Positions 24,435-34,265 are shown, numbered from the stretch's first letter. The stretch: DNA of 45,608 bases from Burkholderiales bacterium (GCA_947487165.1 CANKWX010000028.1:1-45608), one strand, 5' to 3'. Made by a program: numbers and translations. Notes: generated by a model not told the origin, from the sequence alone.

Positions 24435-25556
24435 GAATCAGTCGACGCGGTGGTCATCGGTGCGGGGGTCGTCGGGCTTGCGGTGGCCCGCGAGTTGGCC
24501 AACGCCGGGCGTGAGGTGCTGATTCTCGAGGCTGAATCGCATTTCGGCACCCAGACCTCGTCGCGCAACTCCGAAGTCATTCACGCCGGAATCTATTACC
24601 CTACCGGATCGCTCAAGGCGCGGCTGTGTGTTCAGGGGCGAGAGATGCTCTACCGCTATTGCGTCGAGCGCGGTGTGGCGCATCGTCAGGTTGGAAAGGT
24701 GCTGGTGGCCTCGACCGAGGACGAGCAAGCCGCATTGGCCAAGTATGCGCATCAGGCGGCGATCAATGGCGTGACGCTCGAACCGCTCGATTCGGCCGGG
24801 GTGCGCAGCCTTGAGCCCGAGGTCAAGGCCGTCAGCGGATTATGGTCGCCGTCCACCGGCATCATCGACAGCCATGGGCTGATGCTGGCGCTGCTGGGCG
24901 ATGCGCAGGCGCGCGATGCGATGCTGGTGGTGCAGACACCGGTGACCGGTGTACGGGTGCTTGACCAGGGTTTTGAGCTCAGCACCGGCGGGGCTGATCC
25001 GATGCATCTGCGCTGTCGCCTGCTGGTCAATTCGGCGGGTCTGGCGGCCCAGCATGTGGCGGCATCGATCGCGGGTCTGGCACCACAGCATGTGCCTGCG
25101 GCGCACTATGCGAAAGGTCATTACTTTTCGCTCGCCGCGCGGGCGCCTTTTACGCATCTGGTGTATCCGATGCCGGATGAGGCGGGGCTGGGCATTCATG
25201 TCACCCTCGACCTGGCCGGGCGATGCAAGTTCGGGCCGGATGTCACCCGATGGCTGTCGGCGCCCGACTATGCCTTCGAGGAGGGGCTCGCGCCGCGGTT
25301 TGCGGCGGCGATCCGTCGCTACTGGCCGGGTCTGCCCGAGGGTGCACTGCAGCCCGATTACACCGGCGTTCGCCCCAAGGTCAGCGGCCCAGGCCAGGCG
25401 GCGGGCGACTTCATTCTGCAGGGCCCGGGCGCACATTCCGTGCCGGGGCTGGTCAATCTGTTCGGCATCGAGTCGCCTGGTCTCACCGCGTCGCTGGCAA
25501 TCGCGCAAGAGGTTGCATTGATGCTCGGCCTCAACCCGATGGTGAATCATGACTGA
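24432..25556 (+). CDS. FAD-dependent oxidoreductase, LhgO/DadA-like
   Basis: A 374-residue flavoenzyme of the DAO superfamily. The dinucleotide fold VVIGAGVVGLAVARELANAG (about 7-26) ends with the acidic VLILEAE. TSSRNSEVIHAGIYYPTGSL (about 44-63) is the signature of L-2-hydroxyglutarate oxidase-like proteins. The C-terminal DYTGVRPKVSGPG and GLVNLFGIESPGLTASLAIA are also characteristic of that group. It probably oxidises a 2-hydroxy acid with electron transfer to the quinone pool or oxygen. It overlaps the next gene by 8 bases, which argues for co-expression with the phosphodiesterase. Confidence 0.8.
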   Translation: MESVDAVVIGAGVVGLAVARELANAGREVLILEAESHFGTQTSSRNSEVIHAGIYYPTGSLKARLCVQGREMLYRYCVERGVAHRQVGKVLVASTEDEQAALAKYAHQAAINGVTLEPLDSAGVRSLEPEVKAVSGLWSPSTGIIDSHGLMLALLGDAQARDAMLVVQTPVTGVRVLDQGFELSTGGADPMHLRCRLLVNSAGLAAQHVAASIAGLAPQHVPAAHYAKGHYFSLAARAPFTHLVYPMPDEAGLGIHVTLDLAGRCKFGPDVTRWLSAPDYAFEEGLAPRFAAAIRRYWPGLPEGALQPDYTGVRPKVSGPGQAAGDFILQGPGAHSVPGLVNLFGIESPGLTASLAIAQEVALMLGLNPMVNHD

Positions 25557-26352
25557 TTCCCCGAGATCGCCCGGTCCTGCGAGGCCGGCGCCTGGCGGCA
25601 TGCCGAGCTGGCAGGTCGATTTTGTTCACTGGCCCTATCCGGGTGTGATCGCACATCGCGGCGCCGGTCGGCTTGCGCCGGAAAACACGCTGGCCGCGAT
25701 GCGCCTTGGCGCCTCGCACGGCTACTCGATGTTCGAGTTCGACGTGAAGCTCACCGGCGACGGCAAGCCGATCCTGATGCACGATGCGAGTCTGGAGCGC
25801 ACCACCAACGGACGCGGCCTCGCGGGCGCAGCCACCTTGTCGGAGATCGCGCAGCTCGATGCCGGCTCCTGGTGCGGCCCCGCCTGGGCGGGTGAGCCGG
25901 TGCCGACCTATGCCAATGTGGTGGCATGGCTGCTGGCCAATCGCCTGCTCGCCAATGTCGAGATCAAACCGAGCCCTGGGCGCGAAGCCGAGACCGGCGC
26001 GGTCGTGGCCATGGCTTCCGCGATGGCCTGGCAGGGCTGCGAAATTCCGCCGCTGCTGTCATCTTTTTCGCCGGAAGCGCTGGCTGCCGCGCAACGGGTC
26101 ACGCCGGCATTGCCCAGAGCGCTTTTGCTGCACCGCTGGCCTTCGGACTGGCTTGCGCAGCTCAGGCGTCTGGAGTGCGTGGCGATCGATGCCAACCATG
26201 AAATACTCGATCGCGAGCGCATTCAGGTTGCGCGTGGTGAGGGATTTCGGGTACTCACTTACACCCCGAACGACCCGGCGCGAGTCGAGCAGTTGCGCGA
26301 GTGGGGCGTCGACTGCGTGATTACCGATGCGATCGATCTGATCCGGCCATGA
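25549..26352 (+). CDS. ugpQ: Glycerophosphodiester phosphodiesterase (UgpQ-type)
   Basis: A 267-residue GDPD-family enzyme, cytoplasmic as no signal peptide is present. The catalytic signature is VIAHRGAGRLAPENTLAA (about 33-50), with His-Arg and Glu, followed by FEFDVKLTGDGKPILMHD, with the Asp and general-acid His, and LERTTNGRG. It would cleave glycerophosphodiesters to glycerol-3-phosphate and an alcohol. The start overlaps the preceding gene by 8 bases. The Pro-rich first 20 residues are unusual; a later start is possible. glpK lies nearby on the other strand, consistent with glycerol metabolism. Confidence 0.85.
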   Translation: MTDSPRSPGPARPAPGGMPSWQVDFVHWPYPGVIAHRGAGRLAPENTLAAMRLGASHGYSMFEFDVKLTGDGKPILMHDASLERTTNGRGLAGAATLSEIAQLDAGSWCGPAWAGEPVPTYANVVAWLLANRLLANVEIKPSPGREAETGAVVAMASAMAWQGCEIPPLLSSFSPEALAAAQRVTPALPRALLLHRWPSDWLAQLRRLECVAIDANHEILDRERIQVARGEGFRVLTYTPNDPARVEQLREWGVDCVITDAIDLIRP

Positions 26353-26379
26353 ACGATCACGAATAACGAGGAGACAACA

Positions 26380-27213
26380 ATGCAGCAGGTAGCAGTGCAG
26401 GACCGTGTGAGGGTCACCATCGAGGGCGGCGTGGCCGATGTCAGGCTGGTTCGTGCGGACAAGATGAACGCGCTCGATCAGCCGATGTTTGATGCCCTGG
26501 TGGCAACCGGCAAGGATCTGATCACGCGGCCCGGCGTTCGTGCGGTCGTGGTCTCGGGCGAGGGCCGGGCTTTTTGCGCTGGGCTCGATATGGGACGTTT
26601 CGAGAAGATGGCGGACAAGCCGGGTGACGGTGTTGCGGGCGTGTCCAATGAGATGCGCCTCGGCCCTCGCAGCCATGGCATCGCCAATGGTGCGCAGTAT
26701 GTGGCGATGGTCTGGCGAGACATTCCGGTGCCGGTGATTGCCGCGGTGCATGGTGTGGCTTTCGGTGGCGGCTTTCAGCTGGCGCTCGGTGCCGACATTC
26801 GCTTTGTGACCCCGGATGCGCGGATGTCGGTGATGGAGATCAAGTGGGGGCTGGTGCCGGATATGGCCGGTGTGCTGCTGATGCGCGGTCTGGCCCGTGA
26901 TGATGTGATTCGCGAGCTGACCTTCAGTGGTCGGATATTTGACGGCGTCGAGGCGCAGGCGCTCGGTTTTGCGACCCGCGTCTGCGACGATCCGCGTGAG
27001 CAGGCGCTGGCGCTTGCCCATGAGATTGCAGGGCGCAATCCGGATGCGATCCGGGCCGGCAAGCGACTGTTGCAGTTGCCTGCTGCCACGAGTGCGGCCG
27101 CAATACTTCAGGCCGAATCAGACGAGCAGATCAAGCTGCTCGGCAGCCCGAATCAGGTCGAGGCGGTGGCTGCCGCGCTGCAAAAGCGGGCGCCGGTTTT
27201 TCGCGACCTCTGA
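26380..27213 (+). CDS. Crotonase/enoyl-CoA hydratase family protein
   Basis: A 277-residue crotonase. The oxyanion loops are GRAFCAGLDMGRF (about 63-75) and VHGVAFGGGFQLALGADIR (about 125-143). At the position of the first hydratase Glu it has Gln, while the second Glu is present in SVMEIKWGLVPDMAG. This combination is found in isomerase-like members. The ribosome site gaggag is 8 bases before the ATG. It lies 27 bases after the phosphodiesterase gene and may be in its operon, although the functions are not obviously related. Substrate unknown. Confidence 0.8.
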   Translation: MQQVAVQDRVRVTIEGGVADVRLVRADKMNALDQPMFDALVATGKDLITRPGVRAVVVSGEGRAFCAGLDMGRFEKMADKPGDGVAGVSNEMRLGPRSHGIANGAQYVAMVWRDIPVPVIAAVHGVAFGGGFQLALGADIRFVTPDARMSVMEIKWGLVPDMAGVLLMRGLARDDVIRELTFSGRIFDGVEAQALGFATRVCDDPREQALALAHEIAGRNPDAIRAGKRLLQLPAATSAAAILQAESDEQIKLLGSPNQVEAVAAALQKRAPVFRDL

Positions 27214-27249
27214 CCGGCGTCGCCACGCTTTGCCTTCCGGTTGCTAGGC

Positions 27250-28761
27250 TCAGGCGGGCTGGCTCCTGACTCGTTTGACGGCCTCATGCCAGCCCTGCAT
27301 GCGGCTGCTCGCCTCATCGCGTGACATCGTCGGCTCAAAGATGCGATCGACGCGCCAGTGCTGGGCGACCTCGTCGGCGCTTTCGAAGAAGCCGCTGCCG
27401 ATGCCGGCCAGGGACGCCGCGCCGAGGGCGGTTGTCTCGAGCACTTTGGGGCGCACGACCGGCACACCGAGCAGGTCGGCCTGGAACTGCATCAGCAGGT
27501 TGTTGGCCGATGCGCCGCCATCGACTCGCAGTTCGCTCAGCGGTTTGGGTGAGTCGCGTTGTACCGCTGCGAGCAGATCGGCGCTCTGAAAAGCGATCGC
27601 TTCGAGCGCTGCCCGGGCGATATGGCCTCGGGTTGCGCCGCGGGTCAGACCGAGCATGGCACCCCGGGCGTCGGCATCCCACCAGGGCGCGCCCAGGCCT
27701 GTAAATGCTGGCACCAGATGCACGCCGGCGGTATCAGGTACTGAGGCTGCGAGCGCCTCGATGTCGGAAGCCGACTGGAAAAGACCCAGGCCGTCACGCA
27801 GCCATTGGACCAGCGCGCCAGCGACGAACACGCTGCCTTCAAGCGCAAAGCGCCGCTGCAGACCACTCGGTGTGTCGAGCGTCCAGGCAGCGGTGGTGAG
27901 TAGCCCCTGGGTCGACGGCTGAGGATGCTCGCCGGTATTCATGAGCAGGAAACAGCCGGTGCCATAGGTGTTTTTTGCCATGCCTGGGCTGAAACAGGCC
28001 TGCCCGAACAGCGCCGCCTGCTGGTCGCCGGCGATCCCGGCCAGCGGCAGTCGGCGGCCTTCGAGTTCGATGCTGCCGATGTGCCCGGACGATGGCGCGA
28101 TGACCGGCAGCATCGAGCGCGGAACGTCGAAGACCTCAAGCAGCGAGTCGCTCCAGGTGCCTGTCTGCAAGTCGAAGAGCTGGGTGCGACTGGCGTTGGA
28201 GGAGTCGGTGACATGCAGCGCGCCGCCCGACAGTTGCCAGGCGAGCCAGGTGTCGATCGTGCCGAAGGCGAGCTCGCCGCGGTCGGCCCGGCTGCGAGCG
28301 CCGGGCACGTTGTCGAGCAGCCAGGCGATCTTGGTGGCGGAAAAATAAGGATCAAGCACCAGACCGGTCTGTTTGCGGATCATCGGTTCATGCCCGGCGG
28401 CGCGCAGCTGCGCGCAGCGCTCGGCGGTGCGGCGGTCTTGCCAGACGATTGCCGGGGCGATCGGTAAGCCGCTTGCGCGGTCCCAGACGACGGTGGTCTC
28501 GCGCTGGTTCGTGATGCCCACCGCATGCACGTCGGCAATCGAGACGCGGGCCTTGGCGAGTACCTCGGCGATCGTGGCACGCTGGCTTGCCCAGATCTCG
28601 TTGGCGTCGTGCTCAACCCAGCCGGGATGCGGGAAGGATTGGGCGAATTCGCGCTGGGCGATTGAGACAGGCGCACCTGTCCGATCGAAAAGCATGGCGC
28701 GAGACGAGGTCGTGCCCTGGTCGAGGGCAAGCAGCAGTGGGCGGTGTGAGGGTGTCGGCAT
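27250..28761 (-). CDS. glpK: Glycerol kinase
   Basis: A 503-residue FGGY kinase, the exact family length. [20 protein letters not shown] (about 9-28) is the ATP-binding start. [19 protein letters not shown] and [10 protein letters not shown] are glycerol-kinase blocks. The two FGGY signature regions are [15 protein letters not shown]-like and [19 protein letters not shown]. It phosphorylates glycerol to sn-glycerol-3-phosphate. No glpF, glpD or glpR gene is next to it, so the context is reduced compared with most glycerol operons; the GDPD gene nearby is the only related neighbour. A weak ggatc precedes the ATG. Confidence 0.9.
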   Translation of the reverse strand: MPTPSHRPLLLALDQGTTSSRAMLFDRTGAPVSIAQREFAQSFPHPGWVEHDANEIWASQRATIAEVLAKARVSIADVHAVGITNQRETTVVWDRASGLPIAPAIVWQDRRTAERCAQLRAAGHEPMIRKQTGLVLDPYFSATKIAWLLDNVPGARSRADRGELAFGTIDTWLAWQLSGGALHVTDSSNASRTQLFDLQTGTWSDSLLEVFDVPRSMLPVIAPSSGHIGSIELEGRRLPLAGIAGDQQAALFGQACFSPGMAKNTYGTGCFLLMNTGEHPQPSTQGLLTTAAWTLDTPSGLQRRFALEGSVFVAGALVQWLRDGLGLFQSASDIEALAASVPDTAGVHLVPAFTGLGAPWWDADARGAMLGLTRGATRGHIARAALEAIAFQSADLLAAVQRDSPKPLSELRVDGGASANNLLMQFQADLLGVPVVRPKVLETTALGAASLAGIGSGFFESADEVAQHWRVDRIFEPTMSRDEASSRMQGWHEAVKRVRSQPA

Positions 28762-28809
28762 GATCCGTTCAGTGTAGCTGGCGAGGCGGGTGTGCTGTCA
28801 GGCGCCCCA

Positions 28810-30264
28810 TCATCCGAAGACGCCTTGCAGGAACCAGCCGCTGTCGGCATCGGCCAGTCGGGTCCGGTAGATCCAGACCCAGCCGCTCGAATCGCCCTGC
28901 GCAATGAAGTAATCGCGCTGCACCTGGCGTTCGTCCCACCAGCCGGTTTCGATCCGCTCGGGGCCAGCCAGCAGCGTCAGGGGGCCATGCCACCAGGGGC
29001 GGTGATCACGTTCGGCGAGTGCGACCGGTTCATTGAACAGCCACAGGGGTCGCGGCATGCCCGGCAATGGTGTGTCGGGCTGACGGCCTGGGTAATCGAC
29101 CGCTTCGGCGCGATAGGCGACTTCGGGCCGGTGATCGGCGACCAGCAGCAAGCGTTGCACCTGGTCGTGTCCGAGTCGCGACTGCAGTCTTTCGATCAGC
29201 CGTGACAGCCCCTCGGCATCGCTTGTCTGCGTCGGGAACAGCTCGCCGTGGGTGCCGGGCAGCGCCACGACCGTCGTGCAATCGAGCCGCAGCGTATGGA
29301 CCGGTGCCGGCAGCTTCACGATGGCGAGACGCTCCCGCAGTACCGCGAGCAGGCGCTGCGGATCGCGGCTGGGTTGTGTCAGCCGAAGCGTGATTCGGGT
29401 GTCCTCGCAGGCGTGGCGCCCGCTGTCGTGTTCGGCGCTCAGCAACGCCTCGCGGGTGGCGCACCGGCGGGCAGCAAGCCAGCCGCACAACTGAAGCAGC
29501 AGGCGATGCGAGGCAAAGAGCAATGCCTCGGCATGCTCGACCTGCGCGAGCAATTCCAGGCGTACCGAAAATCGGGCGGGCGCCTCGAACCAGCATCGAG
29601 GGTCGGCCTGATGGCCCAGCGCAGCGTCGACCTCGAAGAGCAGGGCTTTGCCGTAACGCTTTGCCAGGCCCGCGCGAGGCAGGCGCATGAGGTCGGCAAA
29701 GCAGCGCACTCCGATGGCGGCGAGTGCGGTCCGATGGGGTGCGGCTGCAGCAAGCTGCTCGACTGGCAGGGATGCCAGACCTTCGGCCAGCAGCGATTCG
29801 TGTTCGATGCAGGCTCTGTCCTGCCAGCCGGCCAGCAGCCAGGCGGCAATCGCCGTGGGTGCGATGGCCAGCCTTGCGGTGAAACCGAGTTCGTCGAGCC
29901 CTTGCCGGATACGTGCCAGCAGGCGATCACGCCCACCGAACAGTTGCAGACTCGCCTCGACCTCGATGAGAACGCCGTCGGGTGACTGCAGACTGACGCA
30001 AGGCGTGAACTGCAGCAGCCACCCGGCGATCTGCTCGAGCGCCGCATGGTCGAGCGCCGGGTTGTGTTCGATGATCTGGAGCGAGGAAGCCATGGAGAGC
30101 GCACTGGCTCGTCGCAGCCCCGGTCGGATGCCCAGCGCATGCGCTGGCTCGCTGGCCTGAAGCACTTGCAGGCGGTTGCAGATCGCCAGGATCAGCGGAT
30201 CTTCTTGCCCTCGTAATGCGCAATCGAGTGCCAGCCGATGGCAGCGAACGGCGATCCAGAGCAT
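28810..30264 (-). CDS. imuB: ImuB, Y-family polymerase-like mutagenesis protein
   Basis: A 484-residue Y-family-like protein of the ImuB group. The N-terminus LWIAVRCHRLALDCAL aligns with the catalytic start of Pol IV/V but lacks the metal-binding Asp, as is normal for ImuB, which is thought to be catalytically dead and to link ImuC/DnaE2 to the beta clamp. VEASLQLFGGRDRLL (about 107-121) and the little-finger region (about 230-340) follow. The C-terminus ends WWDERQVQRDYFIAQGDSSG, a typical ImuB block. It starts 15 bases after imuA and belongs to the lexA-imuA-imuB operon. Confidence 0.85.
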   Translation of the reverse strand: MLWIAVRCHRLALDCALRGQEDPLILAICNRLQVLQASEPAHALGIRPGLRRASALSMASSLQIIEHNPALDHAALEQIAGWLLQFTPCVSLQSPDGVLIEVEASLQLFGGRDRLLARIRQGLDELGFTARLAIAPTAIAAWLLAGWQDRACIEHESLLAEGLASLPVEQLAAAAPHRTALAAIGVRCFADLMRLPRAGLAKRYGKALLFEVDAALGHQADPRCWFEAPARFSVRLELLAQVEHAEALLFASHRLLLQLCGWLAARRCATREALLSAEHDSGRHACEDTRITLRLTQPSRDPQRLLAVLRERLAIVKLPAPVHTLRLDCTTVVALPGTHGELFPTQTSDAEGLSRLIERLQSRLGHDQVQRLLLVADHRPEVAYRAEAVDYPGRQPDTPLPGMPRPLWLFNEPVALAERDHRPWWHGPLTLLAGPERIETGWWDERQVQRDYFIAQGDSSGWVWIYRTRLADADSGWFLQGVFG

Positions 30265-30279
30265 GTCTGCATGCTCCGG

Positions 30280-31125
30280 TCAGTGCCGACGGGCAGGCGG
30301 GCGTGGCAGGCTGCTGTGCCGCGGGTCGATCAGTGATACAGGGGGCGCGGCATGCGCGGTGCTGAGAAGTTTGGGTGACGCGGCAGGCACTGGTTCGGGA
30401 CTGCGCATGGGTGCCCGGGAGTGATGCAAGGGCAGATCAGCCCGGCTGATGCGCAGTGTTGAGGGCGGTTGTGGCAGGTCGAGCACCAGGGGCTGAGCCA
30501 GCACAGGGCCACGACGCTTGAGGATCTGGACCGAGAGCTGTTGCCCTGGACGCGGCAGCAGCAGCAGTCGCAGCGGCGCGGGTGAGGCCTCGAACTGAGC
30601 CGGCAATTCACGGAACAGGAAGACCGGGCCACGCGTCGCTTGAGCCGCCAGTTGCATTCGCCGCAGGTGTTCAGGGCGGGTTCGGCCTTGCGGCAACCAG
30701 GCCAGCAGGGTGCCAAAGCTCGCACTGCGCAGCACCTGCTCGACCGCCCACAGCCGGTCGGCGGCTTGTGTGGCCTGAATGACGATCAGGTAGTCGAGAT
30801 CGATGCCGAAGGATGCCAGGGCCGGGGCATAGGGCATATGCGGCGGACCGAGCAGGATGGCCAACTTGCGCTCGCGGGTCAGCCGTTTGAGGAGGGGCAC
30901 GACCAGCCTCAGTTCACCGATGCCGGGGTTGCGGGCGATCAGTTCGGTGGGCATGCCCAGCGGCCAACCGCCCCCGGGCAACTGTGCGTCGAGTTGGGCG
31001 AAGCTGCTGGGCAGCGCAGCGATGCCCCCATGGCCGAGCTGGTCAGCGCGCCAGACCCCGGGAATGAGCGCAGGGGATGAGGACGTGGCAGCCGGTGTAG
31101 GCATCGCGGACACGGATAGGGCCAT
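30280..31125 (-). CDS. imuA: ImuA, translesion synthesis accessory protein
   Basis: A 281-residue RecA/SulA-related protein. PGGGWPLGMPTELIARNPGIG (about 51-71) occupies the position of the Walker A region of RecA-type proteins but lacks the GKT, as usual for ImuA. ERKLAILLGPPHMPYAPAL and LLAWLPQGRTRPEHLRRMQL are typical blocks. It works with ImuB in damage-induced mutagenesis. It lies 30 bases after lexA. No Shine-Dalgarno sequence is visible before the Met at 31125 or a later Met at 31104, so the start is uncertain. The Pro/Ser-rich N- and C-terminal tails are of low complexity. Confidence 0.8.
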   Translation of the reverse strand: MALSVSAMPTPAATSSSPALIPGVWRADQLGHGGIAALPSSFAQLDAQLPGGGWPLGMPTELIARNPGIGELRLVVPLLKRLTRERKLAILLGPPHMPYAPALASFGIDLDYLIVIQATQAADRLWAVEQVLRSASFGTLLAWLPQGRTRPEHLRRMQLAAQATRGPVFLFRELPAQFEASPAPLRLLLLPRPGQQLSVQILKRRGPVLAQPLVLDLPQPPSTLRISRADLPLHHSRAPMRSPEPVPAASPKLLSTAHAAPPVSLIDPRHSSLPRPPARRH

Positions 31126-31155
31126 GAAGGATGAAGGAAGGGTGAGCTGTGAAGA

Positions 31156-31815
31156 TCACAGGGACTTGGTGGTCCGCACCAGGCCTACGCCGATGCCTTC
31201 AAGCGCGAAGTCGCTGCTGCGTGCATCGACGATGATCGGCTGGAAGTCGGGGTTTTCGGGCAGCAGTTCGATGGTGCTGCCGCGGCGGCGAAAGCGTTTG
31301 ACAGTGACCCCACCATCGACGCGAGCCACGACGATCTGGCCGTTTCGGGCCTCGACCGCCTGGCGAACGGCCAGCAGATCGCCCTCGAGAATGCCGGCAT
31401 CGCGCATGCTCATGCCTCGTACCTTGAGCAGGTAGTCGGGCTTTTCGGTGAACAGCTTGGGATCGAGGGCGTAGCTGGCTTCGATGTGCTCCTGCGACAG
31501 GATCGGGCTGCCGGCAGCGACCCGACCGACCAGGGGTAGACTGAGGGCGATCTGGACCATGCTTGCCCCCATGCTCCGTTCGTGATCGTCGTCCATGCCC
31601 GGCAGCATCTTGAGACGGATGCCGCGCGAGGCGCCTGATGTCAGTTCAAGGACGCCCTTACGGGCTAATGCTTTGAGGTGTTCTTCGGCAGCATTGGCCG
31701 AGCGAAATCCGAGCTTTGCGGCGATTTCGGCTCGCGTGGGTGGAAAACCGGTGTCGGCAATATGCTGACGGATGAGTCCGAGAATTTCGTGTTGCCGGGT
31801 GGTCAGATCGCGCAT
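31156..31815 (-). CDS. lexA: LexA repressor
   Basis: A 219-residue SOS repressor. The winged-helix domain has [25 protein letters not shown] (recognition helix about 39-50). The autocleavage site is Ala101-Gly102 in GRVAAGSP. The catalytic dyad is Ser136 ([10 protein letters not shown]) and Lys173 (GVTVKRF). It controls its own operon with imuA and imuB through the SOS box upstream. Its SANAAEEHL recognition helix agrees with the CTG-N10-CAG box of gamma/betaproteobacteria. Start at 31815 is supported by the conserved MRDLTTRQ-like N-terminus, with only a weak ribosome site. Confidence 0.95.
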   Translation of the reverse strand: MRDLTTRQHEILGLIRQHIADTGFPPTRAEIAAKLGFRSANAAEEHLKALARKGVLELTSGASRGIRLKMLPGMDDDHERSMGASMVQIALSLPLVGRVAAGSPILSQEHIEASYALDPKLFTEKPDYLLKVRGMSMRDAGILEGDLLAVRQAVEARNGQIVVARVDGGVTVKRFRRRGSTIELLPENPDFQPIIVDARSSDFALEGIGVGLVRTTKSL

Positions 31816-31872
31816 GGCGTATCAACTCGATGGGGCGGCACAGACATGACGCCGGTTGATGAATCTCAATGA

Positions 31873-31888
31873 CTGTATTTTTATACAG
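31873..31888 (-). promoter_or_regulatory. SOS box (LexA operator)
   Basis: CTG-TATTTTTATA-CAG is a consensus E. coli-type LexA box, 58 bases before the lexA start. On the minus strand a -35-like TTGCCA (about 31899-31904) precedes it and -10-like TATAAA/TAAAAA lies inside the box, so bound LexA would block the promoter. Confidence 0.9.
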
Positions 31889-31904
31889 TTATTCGGATTT
31901 GGCA

Positions 31905-32349
31905 AGTGGCTGCGGGCATGCAAGCGGTTCTTTCCAGAATCAGCGGTAACGCCTCGATTCAGGCTGCTTCCGGCTGGTCAGTCTCGTTTTCCGGGCCTGG
32001 AGAAAAACCTTTTCTTTAATAACCGGTGATGACAAGTCTCATCAAAAAAAATTTGTTTTCTGTCGAAACATCATCACAATTGATTAGTGTCGATCACGAT
32101 CCTTTGTGGCACATTAGGCGGGCGTAGCTCCCACGCTCGCTTCGATAGCCGCTTGATGTGTCCGGAATGCCTGCGTTGTTCGCTGTCCTGGCCGACCCGT
32201 ACCCGATGTCAGTGATCGATGTGTCTGCGGGCAGCAGCGTTTGACTCAGCAGTACCCAGATCGTCGTCGAAAAGCCAAGGCCTTGCGCCCTGTTCTGCTC
32301 GTTGTTGACCTCGGGTCGCAGTCAACCCATTGAACTCGAGGCCAACAAA
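31905..32349 (+). other. Long AT-rich intergenic region ahead of the RNA-binding protein gene
   Basis: No gene is found here. The part from about 32010 to 32110 is strikingly AT-rich. It includes a TTGTTT (32053-32058) and CACAAT (32075-32080) with a 16-base spacer, a weak promoter candidate on the plus strand. If used, the mRNA of the RRM protein would have a leader of about 260 bases, as is common for cold-shock RNA-binding proteins. I found no recognised riboswitch. Confidence 0.3.
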
Positions 32350-32757
32350 ATGAGCACAAAGATCTACGTCGGCAACCTTCCCTGGCGCGCAACCGATGCG
32401 CAACTCAACGACATGTTCGCCGTTCACGGCGAAGTGATCGAGGCGCGCATCATCAATGATCGCGAAACCGGTCGATCACGCGGCTTCGGTTTCGTGACGA
32501 TGGCGTCGAATGAGCATGCCCAGAACGCCATTCGCGCTCTCAACACCACGCCGCTCGAAGGCCGGGCGCTGGTTGTGAACGAAGCCCGCGAACAGCAAGG
32601 CGGCGGCGCAGGCGGTGGCGCTCGTCGCAGTAGCGGTAATGGTGGCTACGGCGGTGGCGGAGGTGGTGGCGGCTACGGTGGTGGTGGTGGCGGAGGTGGT
32701 GGCTACGGCGGCGGTGGCGGCGGCGAAGGCGGTCAGCGACGCCCCCGCCAGTACTGA
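32350..32757 (+). CDS. RRM-domain glycine-rich RNA-binding protein
   Basis: A 135-residue protein with one RNA recognition motif (residues 3-80) and a Gly-rich tail. RNP2 is IYVGNL (5-10) and RNP1 is RGFGFVTM (44-51), with the aromatic residues that stack on RNA in place. The tail from residue 84 is made of Gly-Gly-Gly-Tyr-like repeats and ends Arg-Arg-Pro-Arg-Gln-Tyr. Such proteins in Proteobacteria and cyanobacteria are often cold-induced RNA chaperones. The Met at 32350 is chosen because the RRM begins there. The long upstream leader fits post-transcriptional control. Confidence 0.9.
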   Translation: MSTKIYVGNLPWRATDAQLNDMFAVHGEVIEARIINDRETGRSRGFGFVTMASNEHAQNAIRALNTTPLEGRALVVNEAREQQGGGAGGGARRSSGNGGYGGGGGGGGYGGGGGGGGGYGGGGGGEGGQRRPRQY

Positions 32758-32816
32758 CCTGAGTCACGCGAAGCAGGGCGATGGTGAGCCGCCCTGCTCA
32801 GGAAGTCAGTGCCCCG

Positions 32817-33485
32817 TCAGCGGCCGGCGCTTGACTCGAACTGTGTGGTGTCGATCGGGCACCCGGTATTCGCTTTCAGTGTTTCGACACTAATGCCAGG
32901 CGCAAGTTCGCGCAGGGTCAGACCATTGTTGCCCACTTCGAGCACACCCAGGTCGGTGATGATCAGGTCGACCACGGCAACGCCTGTCAGTGGCAGATTG
33001 CAGTCGCTCAGAATCTTGAGATCGACCCCGCCATCCTTGCGCCGGGCAGTGTGCTCCATCAGGACGATGACCCGGCCGACGCCGGCCACCAGATCCATTG
33101 CACCGCCCATGCCCTTGACCATCTTGCCCGGGATCATCCAGTTGGCGAGGTCGCCACGCGCCGAGACCTGCATCGCACCGAGGATGGCCAGATTGATCTT
33201 GCCGCCGCGGATCATGCCGAAAGAGTCGGCCGATGCGAAGATCGATGAGCCGGGCAAGGGGGTCACGGTCTGCTTACCGGCATTGATCATGTCGGCGTCG
33301 ATCTCCTCTTCAGTCGGAAACGGACCGATACCGAGCAAGCCATTTTCGGACTGCAGCCACACCTCCATGTCGGGGGGCACGTGGTTGGCCACCAGCGTCG
33401 GCAGACCGATCCCCAGGTTCACGTAGAAACCATCACGCAGTTCGCGCGCGGCGCGCGCTGCCATTTCATCGCGGGTCCAGGCCAT
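32817..33485 (-). CDS. scoB: 3-oxoacid CoA-transferase subunit B
   Basis: A 222-residue beta subunit of a family I CoA-transferase. The catalytic glutamate is Glu47 in the diagnostic [22 protein letters not shown] precedes it, and [19 protein letters not shown] and [12 protein letters not shown] are the conserved CoA-binding blocks. With subunit A it moves CoA from succinyl-CoA to a 3-oxoacid such as acetoacetate. The start overlaps the stop of subunit A by one base (TGATG). Whether the natural substrate is acetoacetate or 3-oxoadipate cannot be decided, so the symbol is provisional. Confidence 0.88.
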   Translation of the reverse strand: MAWTRDEMAARAARELRDGFYVNLGIGLPTLVANHVPPDMEVWLQSENGLLGIGPFPTEEEIDADMINAGKQTVTPLPGSSIFASADSFGMIRGGKINLAILGAMQVSARGDLANWMIPGKMVKGMGGAMDLVAGVGRVIVLMEHTARRKDGGVDLKILSDCNLPLTGVAVVDLIITDLGVLEVGNNGLTLRELAPGISVETLKANTGCPIDTTQFESSAGR

Positions 33486-34198
33486 CAGACGGCTCCTTGC
33501 CGGGCAGGGCGGGTGGTGCGCTGCTCGATGCGTTTTTCGGGCGACGGGTTGACGACCAGCCGGTTGACATAGATGCCGGGCAGATGCACGGCATCAGGAT
33601 CGATCTCGCCGTTGGGTACGACAAGCTCGACTTCGGCAATCGTCAGACGCCCCGCCATCGCAACATTAGGGTTGAAGTTGCGCGCTGTGCGGCGAAACAC
33701 CAGGTTGCCCGACTGGTCGGCTTTCCAGGCTTTGACCAGCGAGACATCGGGCACCAGCGCGCGTTCCATCAGGTAGGTGTGGCCGTCGAATTCACGGGTC
33801 TCCTTGCCTTCGGCCACGATCGTGCCGACGCCGGTCCGGGTGAAGAAGGCCGGAATGCCGGCGCCGCCGGCCCGCAGCTTTTCAGCCAGGGTGCCCTGGG
33901 GTGTGAATTCGAGCTCGAGTTCGCCGGCCAGATACTGACGCTCGAACTCCTTGTTCTCGCCGACATAGCTGGCGATCATCTTGCGGACCTGCCGGGTCGC
34001 CAGCAGCAGCCCAAGGCCGAATCCGTCGACGCCGGCATTGTTCGAGATGCAGGTCAGGTTGCGAACGCCGCTGTCGCGCAGTGCCGCGATCAGGGCCTCG
34101 GGGATGCCGCACAGACCAAAGCCGCCGACAGCGATCATCTGGCCATCGGCCACGACGTCTGAGAGCGCCGCGGCCGCGCTCGGGTACAACTTGCTCAT
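33485..34198 (-). CDS. scoA: 3-oxoacid CoA-transferase subunit A
   Basis: A 237-residue alpha subunit, the usual length. [21 protein letters not shown] (about 14-34) is the glycine-rich CoA-transferase signature. [15 protein letters not shown] and [30 protein letters not shown] in the family order (about 57-110) follow. The Met at 34198 is chosen because conserved sequence starts there; the preceding open frame is Arg-rich and not protein-like. aagga lies 11 bases upstream. It forms an operon with subunit B. Confidence 0.88.
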   Translation of the reverse strand: MSKLYPSAAAALSDVVADGQMIAVGGFGLCGIPEALIAALRDSGVRNLTCISNNAGVDGFGLGLLLATRQVRKMIASYVGENKEFERQYLAGELELEFTPQGTLAEKLRAGGAGIPAFFTRTGVGTIVAEGKETREFDGHTYLMERALVPDVSLVKAWKADQSGNLVFRRTARNFNPNVAMAGRLTIAEVELVVPNGEIDPDAVHLPGIYVNRLVVNPSPEKRIEQRTTRPARQGAV

Positions 34199-34265
34199 GG
34201 TGGGGGAGTCCTTTCGCCATTCATGGCGGGCAGTCTCCGATCGTACCGTTGATCGCCGCAGAGCA

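Noticed and set aside
32640-32750. GGT/GGC-rich repeat as a mobile or regulatory repeat
   Set aside because: It is simply the glycine-rich tail of the RRM protein.
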